Assembly: GCF_000739895.2 (NCBI RefSeq) | Contig: NZ_BBJS01000017.1 | Coordinates: forward strand, 62,001-126,000 | Length of the DNA: 64,000 nucleotides | Source: Sphingomonas paucimobilis NBRC 13935 | GTDB taxonomy: Bacteria; Pseudomonadota; Alphaproteobacteria; Sphingomonadales; Sphingomonadaceae | Reading direction: 5' to 3' | In this document: piece after piece, positions 1 through 9,361 of the stretch | How positions within the stretch are numbered: position 1 is the stretch's first letter | Layout: every line of letters starts with the position of its first letter | Translations under genes and position numbers: made by a program | The notes under the pieces: generated by a model | Database searches by the model: none | What the model saw: only the letters and a program-made list of their open reading frames with translations | What the model was told of the DNA's origin: nothing

Positions 1-1707
1 CATTTTTTCCAGGATCGCGCGGGCAAGCTGATGCCCCGGTCGCGCTTCCAGCATGGCGGCGGCACCCAGCATCGCAAAGGCCTGCGCCCGGAGCGAGCCC
101 AGGTCGAGCGCCAGCGAGGCGGTCGCATCGAACCACATCTGCGCCCAGTCGCGATGCTTGGCCATTTGTGCATCGCGCGCGGTGACGCCCAATGCCCAGA
201 GGGTGCGGCCGTTGGAGTCCTCAGACCCCACATCCTCGCACCAGCTACGGTCGAAGCGCATGAAATTGCGATAGCGACGCGCTTCCGGATTCCACGCATA
301 TTGCAGGAACGAGGCGTAGATGGTCGTCCATTTGTCGCGGGTGACCGGATCGATGCCGGGTGCCTGCGTCATGAAGATCAGCGCCCGCGCATTGTCGTCG
401 ATGCAATAGCCATGGCGGCGATCGGGCACCGAATAGATGGCGTGCTGTAACATGCCCGTCGAGTCGCTCATCCGCTCGACCGCGGAAAGGTCGGCCGCCA
501 GCGGCTTGATCGCGGGGCGATAGTCGGCCGGCAAGCGGCGCGGACGTGCGGTGATCGCGGTCCCGATCTGCTCCAGCGCGGCTTCGGCCAGACGCGGCCA
601 GATCATCGTGCGACCACGGGCATAGGCTTGCTGCGACAGATGGTTGCGCGCGGTCTCGTCGGACAGCAACCGGTTGATCTCGCGGGCAAAGGCCTCGACA
701 TCGCCAAAGCCGACCAGCACCCCGTGATCGTCCGCCAGAATCTCGGTCGCATGGACATAGGGGGTGGAGATCACCGCCTTGCCCACACCGACCGCATAGG
801 ACAGCGTTCCGCTCGTGATCTGGGCGGGGTTGTTATAGGGCGTGGCGTAGATATCGGCGGCCTGAAGATACTCGATCAGGTCGTCATGATCGACGAACGC
901 ATCGACAAAGGCGACGTTGCCGGCGACTCCACGCGTCTCGGCCAGGGCTTTCAGCCGGTCCCGATACGCCTCCCCCTCATGCGCTATCAGGTTCGGGTGC
1001 GTCGCGCCCAATATGACGTAGAGCAGTTCCGGGTGATGGGCGGCGACGGCGGGCAGCGCTTCGATGATCGTCTCGATCCCCTTATTGGGGGCGAGCAGTC
1101 CGAAGGTCAGCACGACCTTGCGCCCCTCCCAGCCGAACCGCGCCTTGAGCGTGTCGGGGGTGATCAGGTCACGGTCGGGCACGCCGTGCGGGATCATCGC
1201 GATCTGGCGCGGATCGGCGCCATAGACACGCTGCAGAATATCGCGGCCCTTGTCCGCCATCACGATGATGCGGGCGCAGCGGCGGAGCAGCCCTTCCATC
1301 ACCCGGCGCTCATCGACCGAGGGCTTTTCCAGGACGGTGTGCAGCGTCGCGATCACGGGGAGCGTCGTGCGATCAAGCAGCGCGAGCAGATGTTCACCCG
1401 CAGCGCCGCCATAAATACCATATTCGTGCTGGACCCAGATGGCCTGCGCACCGCTCGCCTCGATCCGGCGCGCCATGTCGATATAGGCGATGCGGTCATT
1501 CTGCGGAATGGCGGCGGTGACGGCGGGCGGATAGGCGTAACGACCGGGGTGATCGTCCATCGCATAGACGTCGACCGCCAATTCGGGGAACCGATCGCGC
1601 ATGGCGGTGTAAACATCGGTGGTAAAGGTCGCGAGCCCGCATTGCCGGGGCAGAAAATTACCAATCAGCGCCAGTCGCTCGATCACGGTTCCGTTCGCAT
1701 CCGCCAT
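1..1707 (-). CDS. GT4-family glycosyltransferase with extra C-terminal domain (3' end cut by window)
   Basis: The visible 569 residues begin MADANGTVIERLALIGNFLP and run off the left edge with no stop. Residues 1-370 have GT-B (GT4) features: a glycine-containing N-terminal motif (NFLPRQCGLATFT, about 18-30), HEYGIYGG at 94-101, HGVPDRD at 174-180, the acceptor-loop GLLAPNKG at 203-210, and a sugar-nucleotide-binding stretch (SGTLSYAVGVGKAVIS..HATEIL) near 299-324. After about residue 375 a different, helical-looking segment follows (CIDDNARALIF near 435), which resembles an alpha/alpha-barrel glycosidase-like module. The likely role is sugar transfer from a nucleotide sugar to a glycan in the cytoplasm; donor and acceptor are unknown. 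The start is supported by AAGGAC about 8 bases upstream. Confidence 0.85.
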   Translation of the reverse strand, partial: MADANGTVIERLALIGNFLPRQCGLATFTTDVYTAMRDRFPELAVDVYAMDDHPGRYAYPPAVTAAIPQNDRIAYIDMARRIEASGAQAIWVQHEYGIYGGAAGEHLLALLDRTTLPVIATLHTVLEKPSVDERRVMEGLLRRCARIIVMADKGRDILQRVYGADPRQIAMIPHGVPDRDLITPDTLKARFGWEGRKVVLTFGLLAPNKGIETIIEALPAVAAHHPELLYVILGATHPNLIAHEGEAYRDRLKALAETRGVAGNVAFVDAFVDHDDLIEYLQAADIYATPYNNPAQITSGTLSYAVGVGKAVISTPYVHATEILADDHGVLVGFGDVEAFAREINRLLSDETARNHLSQQAYARGRTMIWPRLAEAALEQIGTAITARPRRLPADYRPAIKPLAADLSAVERMSDSTGMLQHAIYSVPDRRHGYCIDDNARALIFMTQAPGIDPVTRDKWTTIYASFLQYAWNPEARRYRNFMRFDRSWCEDVGSEDSNGRTLWALGVTARDAQMAKHRDWAQMWFDATASLALDLGSLRAQAFAMLGAAAMLEARPGHQLARAILEKM

Positions 1708-2048
1708 ATCGCATGTCCTTGAAATGCAAAGGCTTGGCAGAGCGCTGCCCTTCCCCTTGCATGCCTGCCCAACACGCGGTCGGCCCGAAAGTTGCAGTGT
1801 GTGTTACGAATTTGCTGCACCGCAAACGTTTCGGGGCGAAAATTGCGCCCCGTAGGGTGAAAACCCCGATGAGATGAGCGTCCGACAGCGACGCCTTCGC
1901 CGGACCCAAGAGATCCGAATTTCCAACGCTTTAAGTCGCAACACAAAATAAAATTTCGATAAGCGGCTCAGCAACATGACAGATTACGCCAATATATTGA
2001 CTTGGCCAGACCGACGTCGATGATGTTGAACACACAAATTCAAGACCT
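1708..2048. other. Divergent intergenic region, 341 bp
   Basis: Lies between the divergent glycosyltransferase and the small anchored protein, so it should carry both promoters. It is clearly less GC-rich than its flanks from about 1910 to 2040. A short inverted repeat (GGGGCG, 1833-1838, with CGCCCC, 1846-1851) is present without a T tract. No gene or recognised regulatory site was found. Confidence 0.5.
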
Positions 2049-2759
2049 ATGGCTGGGCCCATGAGTCGTTTCCGGATCGTGGGGGCTGGTATGATGCTCG
2101 GCAAAATCTTTGCCGCCGTGGCAGCACTGATGGCCATTATGGGAATTTTCTATCTGGCACTGAAGCGAGAGCCCTCGCCTGTCCCGACAGACCGCGAAGT
2201 CCCCGTCATTCACGCCGATGCCCCGAAGCGCGTTCCGGCGATCGCCACGCCCCCATCGCCTACCCCCTTGCCCAGCCCGATCCCATCGCCGGAAGAACAG
2301 GCAGACACCGCAAGGCGCGCCAGCCTGCAGGCGGTTTCCGCCGACGTGCTACCCCTGGTCGATCGTTTCGGAGAGCATCTGGCACTTTACAGGAGGGCGC
2401 GCGCCGAACGCCGAGACGAGGCATGGGCCGCCAAGTCAGAAGCGCAATTGCGGCAATTCTATTCGCAAGCACCCGGCCATCGGACCCTCAGCGGGCCCAT
2501 CACGATCAATTGCGGCACGACGTTATGCGAGGTCTTCGGAAGGCATGAAAACGTCGCGGCGAATCGTGACGCCAGGGATGACATGGTCGATTTTTCGAAT
2601 TCGATTAGCAACATGGCAGCAATCGAATCGCTGGCGGGCCAGGGTTATCGCATGATGGGCACATCATCGTCGAACAGAGACGGCCAAGATACGGTCTTCG
2701 TCCTGTATCTCCAACGAGCGGCACCCTTCTCCTACGCAACCCAGGGCCATTTTCGCTAA
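2049..2759 (+). CDS. Hypothetical membrane-anchored periplasmic protein
   Basis: A 236-residue protein with a single hydrophobic segment at about residues 16-38 (signal anchor or uncleaved signal), then a Pro/Ser-rich linker at about 41-85 and a soluble C-terminal domain. Two close cysteines (NCGTTLC) could form a disulfide, which fits a periplasmic location. No family is recognised. The start could also be the in-frame ATG 12 bases downstream (MSRFRIVG); neither has a strong ribosome-binding site. The gene ends 26 bases before the convergent queF stop. Function is unknown. Confidence 0.6.
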   Translation: MAGPMSRFRIVGAGMMLGKIFAAVAALMAIMGIFYLALKREPSPVPTDREVPVIHADAPKRVPAIATPPSPTPLPSPIPSPEEQADTARRASLQAVSADVLPLVDRFGEHLALYRRARAERRDEAWAAKSEAQLRQFYSQAPGHRTLSGPITINCGTTLCEVFGRHENVAANRDARDDMVDFSNSISNMAAIESLAGQGYRMMGTSSSNRDGQDTVFVLYLQRAAPFSYATQGHFR

Positions 2760-2785
2760 GGTCATTGACGCCCCAGGCGAATGCC

Positions 2786-3226
2786 TCACCCCCGGCCGCG
2801 ATACCCCGCCACGCCCTGATCGGGCAGCCACAGATCGGCGGGCGGCGCGGAGGACTGCCAGAACACGTCGATCGGAATGCCGCCGCGCGGATACCAGTAT
2901 CCGCCGATGCGCAGCCACACCGGCTTCATTTCCTCGAACAGACGCTCGCCGATGCCGACGGTGCAATCCTCGTGGAAACCGGCATGGTTGCGGAAACTGC
3001 CGAGGAACAGCTTCAGCGACTTGGATTCGACGATCGTCTCGCCCGGCACATAGTCGATGACGAGATGCGCGAAGTCGGGCTGGCCCGTCACCGGGCAGAG
3101 CGAGGTGAATTCGGGCGCCGCGAACCGGATCAGATAGGTACGCCCCGGGCGCGGGTTGGGAACATAATCGAGCACCGCCTCTTCCGGGGAAGCGGGCAGC
3201 GCGCTGGTCTGGCCGAGATGCTTCAT
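2786..3226 (-). CDS. queF: NADPH-dependent 7-cyano-7-deazaguanine reductase (preQ0 reductase)
   Basis: Reduces preQ0 to preQ1 in queuosine biosynthesis, in the cytoplasm. The 146-residue length fits the short single-domain (unimodular) QueF class. The nucleophilic cysteine lies in [13 protein letters not shown] (Cys44, with Asp51), and the family signature ESKSLKL is at residues 67-73. The start [11 protein letters not shown] is chosen because the frame, although open far upstream, is there only antisense to the photolyase. The start codon is just 21 bases from the divergent photolyase start, which leaves no room for a preQ1 riboswitch or a separate leader. Confidence 0.95.
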   Translation of the reverse strand: MKHLGQTSALPASPEEAVLDYVPNPRPGRTYLIRFAAPEFTSLCPVTGQPDFAHLVIDYVPGETIVESKSLKLFLGSFRNHAGFHEDCTVGIGERLFEEMKPVWLRIGGYWYPRGGIPIDVFWQSSAPPADLWLPDQGVAGYRGRG

Positions 3227-3247
3227 GAAAGGCCATGTAGGACAGCC

Positions 3248-4786
3248 ATGCCCAAATCGCCAACGCTGATCCCCATTCTCGGCGATCAATTGTCGATGAA
3301 TCTCTCGGCGTTGGAGGACGCGGACCCGACAGCGTCCGTCCTGCTCATGATGGAGGTGGAGGACGAGACCGCTTATGTCCGCCATCACAGGGCCAAGATC
3401 GCCTATATCCTGTCCGCCATGCGTCATCATGCCGAGGCGCTGGAAAAGGCGGGCTGGACGGTCGACTATGTGAAGCTCGACGATCCGAACAATGCCGGCA
3501 GCTTCACGGGCGAAATCGCGCGGGCGGTCGAACGGCACAACCCCGAGCGGATCGTGGTCACGCAAGCGGGCGAATGGCGCGTCGTCGCCATGCTGGAAGC
3601 GTGGGAAACGATGTTCGGCATCCCCGTCGACATCCGCCCCGACACCCGCTTCATCGCCACGCAAGCAGAGTTCGAGGACTGGGCCAAGGACCGCCAGGAA
3701 CTCCGCATGGAGTTTTTCTATCGCCTGATGCGACGCAAGACCGGGCTGCTGATGAAGGGCGACAAGCCCGAGGGCGGCAAATGGAATTACGACGCCGACA
3801 ATCGCAAGCCCGCGCCCAAGAAGGACAAGCCGCCTGAGCCGCTGGCCTTCGCGCCGGACCGGATCACGCGTGAGGTGCTGGAGCTGGTCGCCGCGCGGTT
3901 CGACAATCATCCCGGTTCGCTGGAGGGCTTCGCCTATGCGACCACGACGACGGAGGCACAGCAACAGGCCGAGGCGTTCATGGCGCATGCCCTGCCCAAG
4001 TTCGGCGATTATCAGGACGCGATGCTGACCGGCCAGCATCAGCTCTGGCACTCGGTCCTGTCGCCCTACATCAATTCCGGGCTGCTCGATCCGCTGGAGC
4101 TGTGCCGGATGGCGGAAGCGGAATATGAGGATGGCCATGCCAGCCTCAATTCGGTTGAGGGCTATATCCGCCAGATCATCGGCTGGCGCGAATATGTGCG
4201 CGGGCTCTACTGGCATGTCGGGCCGGATTATGTGGAGCACAACTTCCTGCGCGCGAACCGGCCCTTGCCCGGCTTTTACTGGACCGGCGAGACCGACATG
4301 CATTGCATGGCCGAGGCGCTCGGCCAGACGCTCGACACCGCGCATGCGCATCATATCCAGCGGCTGATGGTCACCGGCAATTTCGCCATCCTGATCGGTG
4401 CGGACCCGGCGGAGGTGCATCGCTGGTACCTGGAAATCTATGTCGATGCCTATGAATGGGTCGAGCTGCCCAATGTCGTCGGCATGAGCCAGTTCGCCGA
4501 TGGCGGGATCATCGCATCCAAACCCTATGTCTCGTCGGGCGCCTATATCAACCGCATGTCCGATTATTGCGGGTATTGTCGCTATGATGTGAAGCAGCGG
4601 GTGGGCGAGGATGCCTGTCCGTTCAACGCGCTCTATTGGGATTTCCTGGCGCGGCATGAGAAGCGCTTCGGCGACAATCCGCGCATGGCGATGCCGTACC
4701 GCAACTGGAACCGGATGGATGCGGAGGATCAGAAGGCGATTCGGGCGCAGGCGGCGGGGTTTTTGAAGGGATTGGATCGGGGGTGA
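3248..4786 (+). CDS. phrB: Iron-sulfur bacterial cryptochrome/photolyase (FeS-BCP, (6-4) photolyase type)
   Basis: A 512-residue protein of the FeS-BCP (PhrB/CryB) branch, which binds FAD, a lumazine-type antenna and a 4Fe-4S cluster. The characterised Agrobacterium PhrB repairs (6-4) photoproducts. The four cluster cysteines are visible: Cys353 (DMHCMAE), Cys441 and Cys444 (DYCGYC), and Cys457 (EDACPF). Their spacing matches Agrobacterium PhrB, offset by three residues. The N-terminus has the antenna-domain signature ILGDQLS. The start [14 protein letters not shown] has AGGA upstream and fits the family; the longer in-frame extension reads through queF antisense and is not credible. Confidence 0.93.
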   Translation: MPKSPTLIPILGDQLSMNLSALEDADPTASVLLMMEVEDETAYVRHHRAKIAYILSAMRHHAEALEKAGWTVDYVKLDDPNNAGSFTGEIARAVERHNPERIVVTQAGEWRVVAMLEAWETMFGIPVDIRPDTRFIATQAEFEDWAKDRQELRMEFFYRLMRRKTGLLMKGDKPEGGKWNYDADNRKPAPKKDKPPEPLAFAPDRITREVLELVAARFDNHPGSLEGFAYATTTTEAQQQAEAFMAHALPKFGDYQDAMLTGQHQLWHSVLSPYINSGLLDPLELCRMAEAEYEDGHASLNSVEGYIRQIIGWREYVRGLYWHVGPDYVEHNFLRANRPLPGFYWTGETDMHCMAEALGQTLDTAHAHHIQRLMVTGNFAILIGADPAEVHRWYLEIYVDAYEWVELPNVVGMSQFADGGIIASKPYVSSGAYINRMSDYCGYCRYDVKQRVGEDACPFNALYWDFLARHEKRFGDNPRMAMPYRNWNRMDAEDQKAIRAQAAGFLKGLDRG

Positions 4787-4798
4787 GGGATTCCCTTT

Positions 4799-4880
4799 GC
4801 CTTCGACTTCGCTCAGGCTGAACGGGGTTTAGTGCAGGGGTTCACGACCACCTCCGTTCAGCCTGAGCGAAGTCGAAGGC
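4799..4880. repeat. REP-like inverted repeat, family A copy 1
   Basis: Perfect 27-base inverted arms (4799-4825 and 4854-4880; core CTTCGACTTCGCTCAGGCTG) are separated by 28 bases. The same core recurs at about 36.35 kb and 54.56 kb. It lies between two + strand genes, so it may also act as an RNA hairpin at the end of the photolyase transcript. Confidence 0.9.
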
Positions 4881-4957
4881 CACGCCGTTCCCCTCTCCAA
4901 CTTGCGACCTCGCCCCCAACGCGCCTAGGTACGGACCCACCGACCGAGGAGCATAGG

Positions 4958-5803
4958 ATGCCGCCACTCATCACTCCGGAAAACCTCGCCGCGATCGCGG
5001 GGGAGGCGGATGTGCGCATCCTCGACGTCACCTATTTCCTCGACGATCCGACCGGCGAAACGGCGCGGCGCGGGTTCGAGGATGGACATATTCCCGGCGC
5101 CCGCTTCCTGGCGCTGGGGCAGTTGGCCGACCCGGACAGCGACCTGCCGATGACGCTGCCCCCGGCCGAGATCGTCGCCCATGCGATGAGCGAGGTGGGC
5201 GTCGGCCATGCCGATCGGATCATCCTGTACGACCGCTCCCCGCTGCACAGTTCGGCGCGAATGTGGTGGCTGCTGACCCTATTCGGAGCCAGCAATGTCG
5301 CGCTGCTCGATGGCGGGCTGGAGGCTTGGGCGAAGACCGGCCACCCCGTGATAACGGGCGCGGCGGGTGCCACCGAGACGCCCGGCCTGTTCGTGGCGCA
5401 GCCCGATCTCGCGCGCGTGCGGACGCTTCGCGAGGTGCGTGCCCATGTCGAGGAGGGCGATGCGCAGATTGTCGATGCCCGCTCGCCCGGCCGCTTCACC
5501 GGCCGCGAGCCCGAACCGCGCCTCGGCGTTGAGCCCGGCCATATCCCCGGCGCGCTGAACCTGCCCTATAACCGGATGTTCGAGGGCGACGGCCGGTGGA
5601 AATCGCCGCAAGCCATCGCCGCCGAATTCGCCGCCGCCGGGGTCGATCCCGCCCGGCCGATGGTTGCGACCTGCGGTTCGGGCATCACCGCCTGCGTCCT
5701 CGCCTTTGGCGCGGAGCGGATCGGCGGCGTGATGCCCGTCTATGACGGCAGTTGGACCGAATGGGGCTCCGACCCCAGCACCCCCAAAGCGAAAGACCTT
5801 TGA
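4958..5803 (+). CDS. sseA: 3-mercaptopyruvate/thiosulfate sulfurtransferase
   Basis: A 281-residue tandem-rhodanese protein. The N-terminal domain (about 1-130) is inactive-type, and the C-terminal domain carries the active loop CGSGITA with Cys239. That loop is typical of 3-mercaptopyruvate sulfurtransferases rather than thiosulfate-specific rhodaneses. It would transfer sulfane sulfur to thiols or cyanide in the cytoplasm. The start MPPLITPENL has a GAGGAG-like site about 7 bases upstream. The stop lies 5 bases before the cystathionine beta-lyase start, so the two are probably co-transcribed in a small sulfur-amino-acid operon. Confidence 0.92.
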   Translation: MPPLITPENLAAIAGEADVRILDVTYFLDDPTGETARRGFEDGHIPGARFLALGQLADPDSDLPMTLPPAEIVAHAMSEVGVGHADRIILYDRSPLHSSARMWWLLTLFGASNVALLDGGLEAWAKTGHPVITGAAGATETPGLFVAQPDLARVRTLREVRAHVEEGDAQIVDARSPGRFTGREPEPRLGVEPGHIPGALNLPYNRMFEGDGRWKSPQAIAAEFAAAGVDPARPMVATCGSGITACVLAFGAERIGGVMPVYDGSWTEWGSDPSTPKAKDL

Positions 5804-5808
5804 CCGCG

Positions 5809-7005
5809 ATGACCGACGACGATCTGCCTATCAAGCCCGCCACCCGTCTGGTTCAGGCGGGCCGCCGCGCGGAATGGACCAAGGGCGTGGTCAACGTCCC
5901 CGTCTGGCGCGGTTCGACGGTGCTGTACGACAATGTTGCGCATATGCGCGCCACCGGCGCGGGCGACCTGCATGAGAAGCTGTTCTACGGCCGCAAGGGC
6001 CTGCCGACCCAATGGTCGCTGGCCGATGCGCTGACCAGCCTGGAGCCGGGAGCGCAGGCGACCTTCCTCTACCCCTCGGGCGTGGCGGCGATCGCCGCGG
6101 CCTTGCTGTCGGTGCTGTCGCCGGGCGACGAGCTGCTGCTGGTCGACAGCGCCTATGACCCGACGCGGGGGCTCGCGACCGGGCTACTGGCGCGGATGGG
6201 GATCACGACGCGCTTCTACGATCCGCTGGTCGGGGCGGGAATCGCCGAGTTGATCGGCCCGGCGACCCGCGTGATCTTCCTCGAAAGCCCCGGCTCGCTC
6301 AGCTTCGAGGTGCAGGACATTCCCGCCATCGTCGCGGTCGCCAAGGCGCATGGTATCACGACGATCCTCGACAATACTTGGGCGACGCCGCTCTTCTTCC
6401 CGGCGATCGAGAAGGGCATCGACCTGACGGTGCTGGCCTGCACCAAATATGTCGTCGGCCATTCGGACGCGATGCTGGGATCGGTCACCGCCGCGCCCTC
6501 GCACTGGGCGGCGCTTCGCGACACCAGCTTCCAGCTGGGCCAGGTCGCCAGCCCCGACGACGCCTATCTGGGCAGCCGGGGCCTGCGCACCATGGGCGTC
6601 CGCCTCGCCCACCATCAGGCGAGCGCGCTGACCATCGCGAAGTGGCTGGCCGAGCAGCCCGGCGTCGCGCAGGTGCTGCACCCCGCGCTCCCCTCCTGCC
6701 CCGGCCATGACATCTTCGCGCGCGACTTCCTGGGGTCGAGCGGGCTGTTCGCCTTCGTCCTCGACGGCGGCCATGATGCAGCGCGCACCGCGATGCTCGA
6801 TGGCCTCGCGCATTTCGGGCTGGGCTTCAGCTGGGGCGGCTATGAGAGCCTCGCCATTCCCGCCGACCCGCATCGCTATCGCAGCGTGACCAAGCGTGAA
6901 TTCGCCGGGCCGCTGATCCGGCTTCAGATCGGGTTGGAGGATACCGACGATCTGATCGCCGATCTTGATCGTGGTCTGGCGCGTTTCCGGGCCGCGCGCG
7001 GATGA
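5809..7005 (+). CDS. metC: Cystathionine beta-lyase (PLP-dependent)
   Basis: A 398-residue Cys/Met-metabolism PLP enzyme. The substrate-binding YGRKGLPTQWSL segment is near residue 60, and the PLP Schiff-base lysine is Lys213 in CTKYVVGHSD. Length and motifs match MetC-type cystathionine beta-lyases, which cleave cystathionine to homocysteine, pyruvate and ammonia in methionine synthesis. Related gamma-synthases and other C-S lyases share this fold, so the exact substrate is inferred. It follows sseA after 5 bases, and its stop overlaps the MscS start by 4 bases (ATGA). Confidence 0.88.
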   Translation: MTDDDLPIKPATRLVQAGRRAEWTKGVVNVPVWRGSTVLYDNVAHMRATGAGDLHEKLFYGRKGLPTQWSLADALTSLEPGAQATFLYPSGVAAIAAALLSVLSPGDELLLVDSAYDPTRGLATGLLARMGITTRFYDPLVGAGIAELIGPATRVIFLESPGSLSFEVQDIPAIVAVAKAHGITTILDNTWATPLFFPAIEKGIDLTVLACTKYVVGHSDAMLGSVTAAPSHWAALRDTSFQLGQVASPDDAYLGSRGLRTMGVRLAHHQASALTIAKWLAEQPGVAQVLHPALPSCPGHDIFARDFLGSSGLFAFVLDGGHDAARTAMLDGLAHFGLGFSWGGYESLAIPADPHRYRSVTKREFAGPLIRLQIGLEDTDDLIADLDRGLARFRAARG

Positions 7006-8312
7006 CGCTGTTCGAGTGGCTTCAGGCGAGCGGCATCGAACTGCCGACCCGCGCCGAGGCCATGGAGGCCGGGGTCGCCGCCGTGCTGACCCTGGCGATG
7101 CTGGCCGGCGGCGTGGTGGCGGGGCGCAAGCTCGGCCCGCCTGTCGCCGCGCTGATCCAGCGTTTCGCCATCGCGCAGGGCGAGGCGCTGCACGCTCGCA
7201 TCTGCGCGATCACCCGGCACCTGACCGCCGCCCTTCTGTTGATGACGCTGGGCGCACTCTGGCCTTGGGAGTCGCTGGCGGGGGTGCCGATCGGTCTCGC
7301 CTTGGGCGCATCGATGGCACGGGCGGGGTTCCAGTTGCTGCGTGGGTTGAACCTGCCCCGCTGGCTGGCCTGGATCTTCGCGATCGTCTGTTTCGTGGCG
7401 CTGTTCAGCCGCGAGATCGGGGGGCTAGGCCCGGTCAGCCGGCTGGCCGAGCAGATCGGTTTCACCGTCGGGTCGCGGCGATTCTCGGTCATGCTGCTCG
7501 TCACCATGCTCGTCACGGTGGTCACCATCCTGGCGCTGACCCGCGCCGTGACCCGCATCACCGAGCAGTGGATCGGCCATGCGCGCGGGCTGGACCCGAC
7601 GCAGAAGCTGCTGGCGCAGAAGCTCGCCAGCATCGGCATCGTCGTCATCGCCTTCTTCTTCGCGATGGATTTGCTGGAAATCGACCTGACCAGCCTGGCG
7701 CTGTTCTCCGGCGGGTTCGGCCTGGCGATCGGCTTTGGCCTGCAAAAGACGATCGGCAATCTGATCGCCGGCATCATCCTGCTCATGGACCGCTCGATCA
7801 AGCCGGGCGACGTCATCGCGCTGCAGAGCGAGATCGGCTGGGTCAACAAGATCGGCGTGCGGGCCGTCTCGATCATCACCCGCGACGGTAAGGAGCATCT
7901 GATTCCCAACGAGAATCTGATGACGCAGGAGGTGGAGAACTGGTCCTATTCCGACCGCAACGTCCGCGTCCGCATCCCCGTCTCGATCGCCTATGACAAT
8001 GACCTGAAGCTGGCGCAGGAGCTGATGCTGCGCGCCGCACACGAATCGCCCCGCGTCCTCAAAAGCCCCAAGCCCAGCGTCTGGCTGATGAGTTTTGGGG
8101 ACCATGCGCTCCAGCACGAGATTCTGGCGTGGATCAGCGACCCCGAAAGCGGCGTCGGCAATGTCCGGTCGGACGTGCTCAACCGGCTATGGTTCCTGTT
8201 CAAGGAACATGGCGTCGGCCTGCCCTATCCTCAACGCGACATTCATATCCGGTCGCTGCCCGGCGGCATCCGGCACGAGAATCTCGGCGCACCCGTCACG
8301 CCGGACCCGTGA
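7002..8312 (+). CDS. MscS-family mechanosensitive ion channel
   Basis: A 436-residue inner-membrane protein with several N-terminal hydrophobic helices (roughly residues 25-45, 65-110, 120-140 and 155-185). The conserved pore/beta-domain entry follows (GGFGLAIGFGLQKTIGNL, then IKPGDVI), and the C-terminal part is soluble. This is the MscS signature; the extra N-terminal helices make it larger than E. coli MscS (286 residues), closer to YbdG/YnaI-type channels. It is coupled to metC by an ATGA overlap. It would release solutes upon hypo-osmotic shock. Confidence 0.9.
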   Translation: MTLFEWLQASGIELPTRAEAMEAGVAAVLTLAMLAGGVVAGRKLGPPVAALIQRFAIAQGEALHARICAITRHLTAALLLMTLGALWPWESLAGVPIGLALGASMARAGFQLLRGLNLPRWLAWIFAIVCFVALFSREIGGLGPVSRLAEQIGFTVGSRRFSVMLLVTMLVTVVTILALTRAVTRITEQWIGHARGLDPTQKLLAQKLASIGIVVIAFFFAMDLLEIDLTSLALFSGGFGLAIGFGLQKTIGNLIAGIILLMDRSIKPGDVIALQSEIGWVNKIGVRAVSIITRDGKEHLIPNENLMTQEVENWSYSDRNVRVRIPVSIAYDNDLKLAQELMLRAAHESPRVLKSPKPSVWLMSFGDHALQHEILAWISDPESGVGNVRSDVLNRLWFLFKEHGVGLPYPQRDIHIRSLPGGIRHENLGAPVTPDP

Positions 8313-8432
8313 CCCCAAGGCAACAGGGAGTCACCGAAAACCATCATAGATCGAGATTATGCTTGTGCAGTGCGTCATGCGCTGTCAGCTTGGCCTTCTC
8401 GCGACGGCAGACGGTCCGCCGGGTTCGACCCG

Positions 8433-8442
8433 ACATGACAGA
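8433..8442. promoter_or_regulatory. Candidate half-operator upstream of first TorF-like porin
   Basis: The 10 bases ACATGACAGA are identical to one half of the perfect 20-bp palindrome at 19691-19710, which precedes the operon with the second TorF-like porin. Here the site lies 60 bases before the porin start. It could be chance, but both occurrences sit in porin leader regions. Confidence 0.3.
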
Positions 8443-8501
8443 GGCCACATCGCCGCGAGGTTGCAGGTGAGAACATCGAATTTCCGTTTGAAAGGGAAAC
8501 G

Positions 8502-9338
8502 ATGCGCTTCTCCACGATCCTCCTTGGCGGCCTCTCGCTGGTCGCCGCGACGCCCGCCTTTGCGCAGGACAGCGGCTCCGAAACCGCACCGCCCTCCCCC
8601 ATCACGATCAGCGGCAGCGCCGCGATCCTGACCGACTATCGTCTGCGCGGCATTTCGCAGACCAACAAGAACGCCGCGATCCAGGGCGCGCTGACCATCG
8701 CCCATGACAGCGGCTTCTATATTGGCACCTTCGCATCCAACCTGGCCGGTTGGGGCACGTTCGGTGGTGCGAACATGGAGCTGGACGGCATCGTCGGCTA
8801 CAAGCACACCTATGGCAATGCGACGGCCGATGTCGGTGTCACCTGGTACACCTATCCGGGCGGCTTTTCCGAATCGGACGTGGTCGAGCTGTTCGGCCGC
8901 CTGTCGGGCACGGCGGGCCCCGCCAACCTGACCGCGGGCGTCTATTACGCGCCCAAGCAGACCTCGCTCGGCAACTTCTCGAACACCTCGTACAGCCGGG
9001 GCCAGCGCTGGGATAACCTCTATCTGACCGGCGACGGCACGGTCGGCATCCCCAACACGCCGATTACCGCCAAGGCGCATATCGGTTATTCCAAGGGCAA
9101 TCCGGGCCTGGGCCCCAACGGCACCAGCCTGTCGCCGACCGGCGAATATTGGGACTGGATGCTGGGTGCCGACGTCGCCGCGTACAAGAACATCACGCTG
9201 GGCGTCGCCTATATCGACACCGACATCACCCGCGCCGAATCGGCCTATCTCCAGCCGAACTTCTCCAAGGGGCAGGTACCGGGCGGCGCGAGCATCGCCG
9301 ATGCCACGGTGGTCTTCTCGCTGACCGCCGCCTTCTGA
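8502..9338 (+). CDS. TorF-family putative porin (outer-membrane beta-barrel)
   Basis: A 278-residue secreted protein with a clear signal peptide (MRFSTILLGGLSLVAATPAFA, cleaved before QDSG). The mature part alternates polar and aromatic residues and ends in phenylalanine (LTAAF), as expected for an outer-membrane barrel. The stretch ILTDYRLRGISQTNKNAAIQ is the recognisable start of the TorF/TIGR02001 family found in sphingomonads. The transported substrate is unknown. A GGGAAACG site lies immediately upstream of the ATG. A terminator hairpin follows. A second family member is at 18418-19170. Confidence 0.88.
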   Translation: MRFSTILLGGLSLVAATPAFAQDSGSETAPPSPITISGSAAILTDYRLRGISQTNKNAAIQGALTIAHDSGFYIGTFASNLAGWGTFGGANMELDGIVGYKHTYGNATADVGVTWYTYPGGFSESDVVELFGRLSGTAGPANLTAGVYYAPKQTSLGNFSNTSYSRGQRWDNLYLTGDGTVGIPNTPITAKAHIGYSKGNPGLGPNGTSLSPTGEYWDWMLGADVAAYKNITLGVAYIDTDITRAESAYLQPNFSKGQVPGGASIADATVVFSLTAAF

Positions 9339-9361
9339 CGGCGGCACGACCGGGAGGTGAA

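Noticed and set aside
1833..1851. Inverted repeat GGGGCG/CGCCCC as terminator
   Set aside because: Only six paired bases, no T tract, and it lies between divergent gene starts where no terminator is needed.
3227..3247. preQ1 riboswitch upstream of queF
   Set aside because: Only 21 bases separate queF from the divergent photolyase start, too short for a riboswitch leader.
2786..4657. A 623-codon minus-strand open frame covering queF and the photolyase
   Set aside because: Only its last 146 codons are QueF. The rest is antisense to the photolyase and has no protein-like pattern; high GC keeps the frame open.
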